64,000 nt of DNA from positions 3,782,292 to 3,846,291 of the forward strand of contig NZ_CP022163.1 of the NCBI RefSeq assembly GCF_002305855.1, written 5' to 3'. This DNA is from Melittangium boletus DSM 14713. Its GTDB lineage: Bacteria > Myxococcota > Myxococcia > Myxococcales > Myxococcaceae. Below are positions 1-7,600 of this stretch, in pieces. Both the position numbers and the translations under genes were made by a program. Every line of letters starts with the position of its first letter. Within the stretch, counting starts at the first letter, position 1. The notes beneath the pieces are model-generated. The model searched no databases. It was not told where the DNA came from and saw only the letters and a list, made by a program, of their open reading frames with translations.

Positions 1-61
1 CCCGCCCCGCTTCTCCCGCCGCGGCCCGCGGATTCTTCTGCATCGTGTTTCTCATCGCCGA

Positions 62-181
62 CGCATTGGAGCCTGGCGAGGGTCGACGTGGACCCCAAGG
101 GGCTGCGCGCCCTCTCCACCGGCCGGTCGCACACCTCGGGCGGCTCCCGTCCGCGGCCCTCCTCCGCCCCTCTGCTCCTGC
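62..181. repeat. Dispersed repeat, copy A (3' half)
   Basis: This GC-rich stretch shares long blocks, such as CCCTCTCCACCGGCC and the CTCCCGTCC..GGCCCTCCTCCGCCCC tail, with 2448-2547, and more weakly with 32400-32465. Copy A lacks the upstream half (CCAGGCCCCTGCC block) found at about 2409 and 4631. No convincing reading frame runs through the copies, so it looks like a noncoding dispersed element or an old insertion-sequence end. The identity of the element is not known to me. Confidence 0.55.
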
Positions 182-200
182 CTACTCCCTCCCCTCCTTA

Positions 201-634
201 TTTATGCGCCTACGCGCGAGACCCTTCGGCTCCACCCTCCGGCGTGGATCCTCAGAGGGTGTTGAACTGGAGCAGCGGGGTTCCCGCCCTCCATTGTAGG
301 GCGCCCAAGGCAAAAGGGTCGCGGTAGGGACGGCAGATCCCAGCGAGCGGAATTACCGCACGAGGCTCCCACCTCGAGCGCCCGCGTCAGCCCCGAGGGC
401 GTCATCTCCCCGCCCAAGGCCAGCGCCTCGCGCGCCACGCCCTGATTCCGTCCGCCGCCCTCCCGGTGCGGGTGCTCCCGGGAGGAGGACGGTCAGGCGT
501 GGGCTAGGACCCTTGCCCGTTGCCATCAAGGAAGCGAGCAAGGGCACGCCAATTTCCAACCCACTGAAATAACTCATGTTTTTCTTGGAGGATGCTGGAG
601 TTTCGCCCGCATGGATGCAACGGGCCTTGCCTCT
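201..634. other. Intergenic, no supported gene
   Basis: Short frames occur on both strands, but none has a recognisable domain, a good ribosome binding site or neighbours that fit. The part from about 540 to 634 is less GC-rich and probably belongs to the upstream region of the AbiE-type operon. A minus-strand frame at 202-438 could be a gene remnant, but nothing in it is recognisable. Confidence 0.4.
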
Positions 635-662
635 TGTCAGAAACAGGCCTAGGTTTCTGACA
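635..662. promoter_or_regulatory. Inverted repeat upstream of abiEi, likely autoregulatory operator
   Basis: TGTCAGAAAC (635-644) and GTTTCTGACA (653-662) are perfect 10-bp arms around an 8-bp centre. A third related half-site, TTCTGAC, lies at about 685-691, just before the GGGAGG ribosome binding site of the next gene. AbiEi antitoxins of type IV toxin-antitoxin systems are known to repress their own operon by binding inverted repeats, so an operator role is a reasonable inference. Confidence 0.6.
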
Positions 663-703
663 GATCGTTCGGCCCTAATAGAGTGTTCTGACGGGAGGCA
701 GCG

Positions 704-1297
704 ATGGCGGCCCTGGCTGAATCCATCATGAAGAGGGCGGCGGCTCTCTCCGAAGGCACGCCCCTATTCGCGAAGGAATTCCTGCATCTGGGTAGCAGGG
801 CCGCGGTCGATCAGGCCTTGTCACGTCTCCATCGAAGTGGCCGGCTCCTCCGACCGGAGCGGGGGGTGTACGTGCGGCCTGTCGAGACGCGATTTGGCGT
901 GCGTCCTCCGTCCGTGTCCAAGGTCGTCGAGGCGCTTGCTTCGGCGAAAGGAAAGCACATCGCTCCGCAGGGGGCGGCTTCCGCGAACGCACTGGGGATG
1001 ACGACGCAGGTTCCGGTGCGGACCGTGTACCTGACAACGGGACGCAGCCGACGACTGACGCTGGGGACGCAAGAAGTCGAACTGCGGCACGCTTCCTCCT
1101 GGCAAGTGGCTCTACCCCATCGCCCAGCGGGCCAGGTCATTCGCGCCCTCGCATGGCTTGGAAAGGAAGAAGGTCCCAAGAAGCTGTCGTCCCTCAGAGG
1201 GAAGCTGTCCGAGGGTGAACTCCAGGAACTCGCCGCGATGAGCGGACAACTCCCGACGTGGATGGCCGAGCAGATAGGCGCGCTTGTCCATGACTGA
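704..1297 (+). CDS. AbiEi-type antitoxin / transcriptional regulator (DUF6088-like)
   Basis: This 197-residue protein has an N-terminal winged-helix region: about residues 20-60 read as helix-turn-helix followed by 'RLLRPERGVYVRP', a phrase typical of AbiEi and DUF6088 proteins. The rest is the usual antitoxin C-terminal domain. Such proteins repress their operon and counteract the partner nucleotidyltransferase without direct binding (type IV system). The start has GGGAGG seven bases upstream, and a palindrome sits at 635-662. The stop overlaps the ATG of the next gene by 8 bases, so the pair is translationally coupled. Family is fairly sure from the motif and the neighbour; antitoxin activity is inferred. 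Confidence 0.8.
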   Translation: MAALAESIMKRAAALSEGTPLFAKEFLHLGSRAAVDQALSRLHRSGRLLRPERGVYVRPVETRFGVRPPSVSKVVEALASAKGKHIAPQGAASANALGMTTQVPVRTVYLTTGRSRRLTLGTQEVELRHASSWQVALPHRPAGQVIRALAWLGKEEGPKKLSSLRGKLSEGELQELAAMSGQLPTWMAEQIGALVHD

Positions 1298-2318
1298 GGA
1301 CTTCCTGCGGCTTTCGGCGCACGACCGTCGGGAGGCACTCGAGGTCGCAGCGGGGCAGTCCACACGGCCTTTTCATCTGCTGGAGAAGGATGTCTGGGTG
1401 GTGTGGGCATTGAACGTGATGTTCTCCGCTTCTTTTGGCGAGCATCTCGTCTTCAAGGGAGGCACCTCCCTATCCAAGGCCTTCGACGCCATCCGCCGAT
1501 TCTCGGAGGATGTGGACCTCACCTACGACATCCGTGCTCTCGCGGGGGACCTGACGGGCCAGGGACCGCACCCAATCCCGTCGACGCGCAGCCAGGAAAA
1601 GAAGTGGTCGAAGGAGATCAAGGAGCGCCTCACGGCGTGGGTCGGGGATCAGGCATTCCACACGGTGGAAGCCGCCGTCCGCGCCGAACGGGTTCCCGCG
1701 AAGGTGAGCATCAATCCGAATGATGACCACGCCCTTCTGATCGAGTACGAGCCTCTGTCGGAGGTCACGCGTTATGCTTCGCCCGTGGTGCTACTGGAGT
1801 TTGGTGGCCGAGCAACGGGTGAGCCGTGTGATCCACGGCAGGTGCACTGTGACGCAGCCAAAGCCCTGCCCGATGTGATTTTCCCCACGGCAACCCCTCG
1901 CGTCATGCGCGCGGAGCGCACTTTCTGGGAGAAGGCGACGGCCATTCACGTCCTCTGTGCGGGGGGCAAACTTCGTGGGGGAGATCGCTTTTCTCGCCAT
2001 TGGTACGACCTGGTCCAACTCGACAAGAAGGGGTACGTCGAGTCGGCTCTCGGGGAATTCTCCCTCGCGCAGGCCGTGGCCGAGCACAAGAGCATGTTCT
2101 TCGCGGAGAAGGCCGCTGGAGTAGCGATTGACTACTTCGAGGCCGTGAACGGAGGTCTTCGTCTTCTCCCCGAGGGAGAGCTCCTGGTGCGCCTCAAGGA
2201 GGACTACCGCAAGATGAGCGAGGACGGCCTTCTGCTCGACGCGGCCGAGCCATTCGAGACGCTCCTGGATGTTTGTCGCCAGATCGCCGCGCGTGCGAAC
2301 GCGAGGGGCCCAGGGTGA
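1290..2318 (+). CDS. AbiEii/AbiGii-family nucleotidyltransferase toxin
   Basis: This 342-residue protein belongs to the AbiEii/AbiGii toxin family (DNA polymerase beta-like nucleotidyltransferase fold). It shows the signature 'KGGTSLSKAF' at about residue 55, followed by 'FSEDVDLTYD', which supplies the acidic metal-binding pair. The C-terminal half has 'ERTFWEKATAIHVL' and 'SRHWYDLVQL', both typical of the family. Family members add nucleotides to RNA targets such as tRNA acceptor ends and block growth, which can abort phage infection. The ATG at 1290 lies inside the end of the antitoxin gene; an in-frame TTG at 1284 is a weaker alternative. All conserved motifs appear intact, so it is probably functional. 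Confidence 0.87.
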   Translation: MTEDFLRLSAHDRREALEVAAGQSTRPFHLLEKDVWVVWALNVMFSASFGEHLVFKGGTSLSKAFDAIRRFSEDVDLTYDIRALAGDLTGQGPHPIPSTRSQEKKWSKEIKERLTAWVGDQAFHTVEAAVRAERVPAKVSINPNDDHALLIEYEPLSEVTRYASPVVLLEFGGRATGEPCDPRQVHCDAAKALPDVIFPTATPRVMRAERTFWEKATAIHVLCAGGKLRGGDRFSRHWYDLVQLDKKGYVESALGEFSLAQAVAEHKSMFFAEKAAGVAIDYFEAVNGGLRLLPEGELLVRLKEDYRKMSEDGLLLDAAEPFETLLDVCRQIAARANARGPG

Positions 2319-2396
2319 GCCCTTCGTGAACCCATAGAAGTCGGTGGAGCGGGTGCTTCCGCGCGTGCCCTACCGGCAGTGGGCGATGTCCTTTCC

Positions 2397-2547
2397 ACGA
2401 CAGCCAAGAGTTCCAGGCCCCTGCCGCGCATCTCATGGGAGCGTGGCTCGGGCCGACGTGTACCCAAGGGGCCGCGCGCCCTCTCCACCGGCCGGGCGCA
2501 CACCTCGGACGGCTCCCGTCCTCGGCCCTCCTCCGCCCCTTTGATCA
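2397..2547. repeat. Dispersed repeat, copy B (most complete)
   Basis: This copy holds both halves of the repeat: the CAAGAGTTCCAGGCCCCTG block shared with 4624-4670, and the CTCTCCACCGGCCGG block shared with 62-181. A diverged copy with the same order is at 32353-32465. It lies between the AbiE pair and the pore-forming-protein gene. The 2319-2735 gap has no supported gene. Just downstream, at 2568-2600, the stretch ACGTGTCAGCGC occurs twice about 21 bases apart and may belong to the promoter of the next gene. Confidence 0.6.
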
Positions 2548-2735
2548 CTGAGTCATTGACAGGGGTTGACGTGTCAGCGCCCCACGACAACGTGTCAGCG
2601 CGGGGCGGGGAGCCAGCTCTCGGCTCCGTTCTCCGAGGGAAGGGACCGCGCCGGGTGGGTGGCCCACCCTGTGCAATGTCCGGGGTCACGGCGCTTCAGG
2701 ACGCCGCCCACCCCAACACACTACGGAAATCCCCC

Positions 2736-3542
2736 ATGGAAAACCTCACCACGTCCTCGTCCGAAGGCGCGCTTGATCTCAAGCGGATGAAGGACTTCAT
2801 CGCCCACGAGCGCTCGGCCATTGTCCCGGCCGGAACCAACCGGTCCAACCTGGTGGCGGCGAGCTACCCCTGGGCCACCGGTGACTTCGGGATCGATCAG
2901 TACCTCAAGACGCTCAACCCCTCGCAGGCCTGCTGGGTCAATGGCGAGACGGTGTACGGCGACATCTACATCACCAGCCAGAACTGGGGCACCTACACCC
3001 GCCCGCTCTTCGCCTATCTCGAGTTCGTCGATCAGTACCCCATCCCGAATCAGGTGGATCTACAGCACCAGGTGACGCAGAAGAGCGGCCTCACCTCGAG
3101 CTTCACCACGGAGGTCAAGAGCAGCTACTCGGTGGGGGCGAAGATCGACATCGTCAACGTGGGCTCGAGCATCAGCACGGGGTTCTCGCAGACGCAGTCC
3201 TGGTCGCAGGAGCGGGACGAGTCGTGGACCACGACCCTCCATGGACCCGGGACCTTCTACATCTACCAGGTCGTGCTGGTGTACGCGCACTGCGCGACCT
3301 CCGCCGCGAACAAGTGCGGAGCCAACTTCAAGTACAAGCGCACCCAGCAGGTGAATGATTGGCGGACGGATCTCTACTACCTGTCGGCCATCCACAAGAA
3401 CGACATGATCATCGTCGGGCCGCCGACCCCTCCGATCACGCCGCTCACGTGGGATCAGGTCCAGCAGTACGTCCTGATCGATCACTGGAATGACTGGAAC
3501 TTCGACTACAGCGCCTACAACGATCCGTTCCGGCGGTACTGA
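2736..3542 (+). CDS. Predicted aerolysin-like (ETX/MTX2-type) beta-pore-forming protein
   Basis: This 268-residue protein was not matched to a named gene. Residues about 115-170 form a Ser/Thr-rich run of alternating polar and hydrophobic strands ('SSFTTEVKSSYSVGAK', then 'ISTGFSQTQSWSQ' and 'SWTTTLHGPGTFYIYQ'). That is the usual appearance of the membrane-insertion loop and flanking long strands of aerolysin-family toxins such as epsilon toxin and monalysin. The N-terminal part is aromatic-rich ('YGDIYITSQNWG') and could be a receptor-binding head. No signal peptide is visible; some relatives also lack one. The ATG at 2736 is preferred over upstream in-frame codons because those run through repeat DNA. 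Cys66 precedes the core; Cys186 and Cys194 follow it. Function as a toxin against prey or competitors is inferred from the fold pattern only. Confidence 0.55.
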   Translation: MENLTTSSSEGALDLKRMKDFIAHERSAIVPAGTNRSNLVAASYPWATGDFGIDQYLKTLNPSQACWVNGETVYGDIYITSQNWGTYTRPLFAYLEFVDQYPIPNQVDLQHQVTQKSGLTSSFTTEVKSSYSVGAKIDIVNVGSSISTGFSQTQSWSQERDESWTTTLHGPGTFYIYQVVLVYAHCATSAANKCGANFKYKRTQQVNDWRTDLYYLSAIHKNDMIIVGPPTPPITPLTWDQVQQYVLIDHWNDWNFDYSAYNDPFRRY

Positions 3543-3607
3543 GCCGGGGCCTGCCCCCGTGTCAATCAGCAGCTTGCCGAGCAGCTGGGTCCGCATGACA
3601 GACCCAG

Positions 3608-3955
3608 ATGGTGGGTAAACCCCTGAAATGGAGGAGGCCCCAGACGTGGCGGACACGCAGGCCCTCCAGCAGGGTGCACACGGGCATCCCGCTCTGCACC
3701 AACATGGGGGAAGGCTTCTACGGATGTTCGGGGGGAGCCAATGGCGGAACGCCCCCCTACACCTTCTCCTGGACGTCCAACGCCTACGCCACCATCGACC
3801 ACGTGGCCATCGGTCCGACGAACACGCGAATCGAAGGGAGTTGCACGCGCAGCACCATCGGCTCGCCGAACCAGGTGACATTGACCGTCCGGGATTCCGT
3901 AGGCGCCACGGCGTCAGCCCAGCGCAACTTCAAGTGCACCCCCCTCGTGCCGTAG
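3608..3955 (+). pseudogene. Fragment of a secreted protein with a PKD/Ig-like domain
   Basis: From about 3690 the frame reads as a C-terminal Ig/PKD-type module: 'GFYGCSGGANGGTPPYTFSW' near its start, then 'NQVTLTVRDSVGATASAQRNFKC' with a terminal Cys pairing partner. Such modules are common at the C-terminus of secreted myxobacterial proteins. The residues before it (basic, no signal peptide, no ribosome binding site) look like noise, so this is probably the 3' remnant of a larger gene. A short stand-alone gene cannot be excluded. Confidence 0.45.
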
Positions 3956-4061
3956 CACGCGGCGCGCCATGTCCGCCTGCTGGAGGCTACCCTCCAGCAG
4001 GGCCGTGAACCCGAGGTATAAGCGCCCCATCACACCGTCACATCCTCAGGGGGCTCACAGC

Positions 4062-4577
4062 ATGTCGAAGAGTATTCGTTCCGCGGCCGTAGCGTTCACC
4101 GTCTGCTTCGCGATGGCGGCGGGCGCGCAAGACACCATCCAGATTGGCAAGGACGGGAACGTCAAGGTTCACTCGGGTGGCAGCAAAGTGGACGTGCGGG
4201 GCGGCAACGTGAAGGTCGAAAGCGAGGGCACCCGCACCACGGTCGGGGTGGAACGGGACGGCGACGACGACAAAAAGGACGCCGATGACGATTCCAGTTC
4301 GGAGATCGACATCACCGGCGCGGGCCGCAAGGAGACACTCGCCTGCAATGGCACGACCGAGGTGTCGATCAGCGGCTCCTCGAACGAGCTGACGTTCACA
4401 GGAGTGTGCAAGCGCGTCGATGTGACGGGCAGCTCCAACAAGGTCACCCTGGACGCCGTGGAGCGGATCGACGTCACGGGCACGGACAATACCGTGACCT
4501 GGAAGAAGGCCGCGGGCGGACGGAAGAAGCCCAAGGTGAGTTCCACGGGCACCGACAACAAGGTGTCCCAGCGATAA
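4062..4577 (+). CDS. Secreted DUF3060-domain protein
   Basis: This 171-residue exported protein has a signal peptide (residues 1-22, 'AAVAFTVCFAMAAGAQ', cleavage near Ala-Gln). A first repeat-like part ('GKDGNVKVHSGGSKVDV') is followed by an acidic spacer with an Asp-rich run at about residues 67-80. The C-terminal DUF3060 domain has short repeating strands: 'VSISGSSNELTFTG', 'VDVTGSSNKVTLD', 'IDVTGTDNTVTW'. These strands suggest a small right-handed beta-solenoid. The family's function is unknown. AGGGGG lies about ten bases before the ATG. The gene is monocistronic, followed by a repeat copy. Confidence 0.75.
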   Translation: MSKSIRSAAVAFTVCFAMAAGAQDTIQIGKDGNVKVHSGGSKVDVRGGNVKVESEGTRTTVGVERDGDDDKKDADDDSSSEIDITGAGRKETLACNGTTEVSISGSSNELTFTGVCKRVDVTGSSNKVTLDAVERIDVTGTDNTVTWKKAAGGRKKPKVSSTGTDNKVSQR

Positions 4578-4623
4578 ACACACCACGCCTCACCACGCCC
4601 CATGAAGGCGGCGGGAATCAAAC

Positions 4624-4670
4624 CCAAGAGCTCCAGGCCCCTGCCGCGCATCTCATGGGAGCGTGGCGAG
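4624..4670. repeat. Dispersed repeat, copy C (5' half only)
   Basis: The block CCAGGCCCCTGCCGCGCATC and the following TCATGGGAGCGTGGC are identical to 2414-2450. The match ends a few bases before the stop codon of the minus-strand kelch/OmpA gene (4682). This copy lacks the CTCTCCACCGGCC half present in copies A, B and D. Confidence 0.6.
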
Positions 4671-4681
4671 GTTATACGCAG

Positions 4682-7600
4682 TCAATTCTTGATGATGAAC
4701 TCCACGCGGCGGTTCTGGCTTCGACCTTCCGGCGTGTCGTTCGATGCGATGGGACGGGACGGACCGTAGCCCCGGGCCTCCAGGCGAGAGCTCTCGATGC
4801 CGCGCTGGATGAGGTAGGCCCGCACCCCATCCGCACGCTCCTGGCTCAGGGTGAGATTGAGCTGTTCCAGTCCCGAGTCGTCCGTATGGCCCTCGATGCG
4901 GAGCGAGACATCGGGCCGCGACTTCAGCAGCTCGGCGAGCTCATCCAGGATGCGCGTGCCGTCCCCCTCAATCCTGGAGAGGCCCACCTGGAAGACGATC
5001 TCCCGGCCCGCCAGGGAGAGCCGCTCCTCCTTCACCGGAGGCGAGACCGGCTCGGGACAGCCCTGCCGGCTCGGCACTCCCGGCTCGTTCGGGCACCGGT
5101 CCAGCCGGTCGACGACGCCATCGCCCTCCGAGTCCCGGTCCGGGCACCCCGCGTTCTCCGGCGAGCCCCTCTCATGAGGACAGCGGTCCGTCTTGTTGGG
5201 CACGGAGGCACCGCCCTCACGCGGAGGGCCGTGAGCCCAAGCGACCGCCACCCCCGCCCGCCATGAGGGCGTCCCCGGGATGTCGGTGAAGCCATGTCCG
5301 GCGAGCGCGCTCACCTCGAGGCCATGTCCCATGGGCAGCCGCACTCCCCCGAGCAACTCCACCGCCACGTCCGGGTGCACCAGCGACTCCGCCAGTTGCA
5401 GGGCCAGCTCGCCGCGAAGGCCCTCCCTCCGGGTGGCCACCACCAGCCCCTGCTCCAGCTCGGTGCCCACGGCGCGACCCGGCTCGACCTCGGTCGACCT
5501 CACCCGCGCGCCCACGCTGGCCCCCAGCACGAACATTCCCACCTCGCGCCCCAGCGAGACGCGGGGCGAGAACTGAAACCCGGCCCAATGCTCCTGGCGT
5601 CCGAACGCACTCGCCCGTCCCCCCGGCAGCCCCACGTCGAGCCCCACCGCGAGGGACACCGGCGCCCCTTCCTCGCGCCGGAGCAGCGCGTAGCGCCCTC
5701 CCACCTCCGGCGTCCCCAGCCCCGAGGACGAAGGGGTGGAGACCCCGACCAGCGTCTCCGCGCCATGGCCCCCCTGGAAGAGGATGACCGGCAGCCGGGC
5801 GGACACCTCCAGGCGCTCCACCGGAGACCACGCCCCCATGAGCCAGGCCGACGTCCGGTAGTGCAAGAGGGAGCGGTCGAACCCATCACTGCCTCGCAGC
5901 ACCAGGATGCCGCGCTCGTAGTGGGTCAGGAGGCCGAGGCGATAGCCGCCCTGGGGAAGCAGTCGTCCGGAGTCCACCAGCAGCGAGTCCGTCGCGGCGG
6001 CGCTGAGGCGCAGGCGCTCCACGTCGAACGCCACCAGGGGGCTGGAGGGCGTCTGCCCCGAGGCGCGGGTGGTGGCCAGGGCCGCGACGAGCACACAGGT
6101 CCATGCCAGTTCACGGCGCCGGCGTCCCGCCCACACAGCAAGGACCGATAGCACGACCAGCGCCGCGTCCGTGCCGCCACCGGTGGCCTGACAGCCGCCG
6201 CCGGCAATCGACACCACCCGGGCTTGAACGGTCACGGTGAACGAGCACATCGCCTGATTGCCCGCCGCATCCTCCGCTATCGCGGTGACCGTCGTCTTCC
6301 CCGTCGGCAGGGTGCTCCCCGAGGGCCACGAGTACGTCACCGGGGGATTCGCGGTGAGGTTGTCGGTCGCGGTGGCGGGGGAATACGTCACCGGCGCCCC
6401 CGCGGGCTCCGTCGCCTCCACGACCAGATCCGCCGGGCAGGTGATTTCCGGAGGCGTCTGGTCGACCACGGCGAGCGTCACGGTGGCGACGTTGCTGTCC
6501 AGGCCGCAGTCCCGTGCCTGGAAGGTGAAGCTGTCCGGCCCCAGGTAGCCCGGCTCGGGCGTGTACGTGACGGAGGGCGGCGTGCCGCTCAGCGTCCCAT
6601 GGGCGGGAGGGGTGACGATGACGAAGGTCAACGCGGGCTCCGTCTCGGCATCCGTCGCCACCAGCGACAGATTCACGGACTCGCCGTACGGAATGGAGAC
6701 CGTCAGGTCCTCCGCCACCGGCTCGGTGTTCTCCGCCACCGTCACCATCCGCCCGCCGCCTCTCGCGTTGGCGAAGACGGAGAGCGTATGGGCGCCTGGC
6801 GTCGCGCTGTCGGGAATGGACACCGTCACGCCGGTGGCGGCCATCTCGGTGCCCGACAATGTCCAGAGCCGGTGCCCCTCGGCCGCCTGCAACCGCACCA
6901 GCGGGAAGCTCGTCGCGGAGTCCCTGTAGTCTCCCGTGCTGGCTCCGGAGATGCCCCGGAACAGCGTGCCGGTGATGCGCGCGGAACAGCCGCGCAGCAC
7001 CACGTCGGGCCCCGTCACCACCGGACGCCAGGCCGGCTGCGCCCCGGTGTCCTCGTACAGCTCGGCGCTCGCCAGCCACGCGCCCGCGGCGCCCTGCCCC
7101 CCCAGCGCGAGCACCTCGTTCGAGGGCAGGACGACGGTGTCGAAGCGCAGCCGCTGGGCGGCGAGTCCCGACGCGGGCTTCCAGGTGTGGGTCGCGCTGT
7201 CGTACAGCTCCGCGGTGGCGAGTCCCGTCCCCCCCGGCCCCTGACCGCCCACGACCAGCAACCGGCCGGAGGGCAACAGCGCGGCCGAATGGAATGCGCG
7301 CGGGCTGGCCAGCGTCCCCGCCGGGGCCCAGGTGTTGGAGACCGGGTCATACACCTCCGCCGACGCCAGCTCCGCCGCGAGCGAGGTCCCCGCCGCCGCC
7401 AGCACCCGGCCCGACGGCAGCAGCGTCAGGGTGAAGGAGGCCCGTGCCTGCGAGAGACCCGCGGCGGGGGCCCACGTGTTGGAGGCCGGGTCATACAGCT
7501 CCGCCGAGGCCAGCGCCGCGCCTCCGTTCTCGCCACCCGCGACCAGGACCCGGCCGTCGTGCAGCAGCACGGCCGCATGACGCGAGCGGGGCGTGGCGGC

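Noticed and set aside
2379..2735. N-terminal extension of the pore-forming protein from 2379
   Set aside because: The extension runs through a dispersed repeat and is Arg/Ser/Pro-rich noise; the family-like part starts after 2736.
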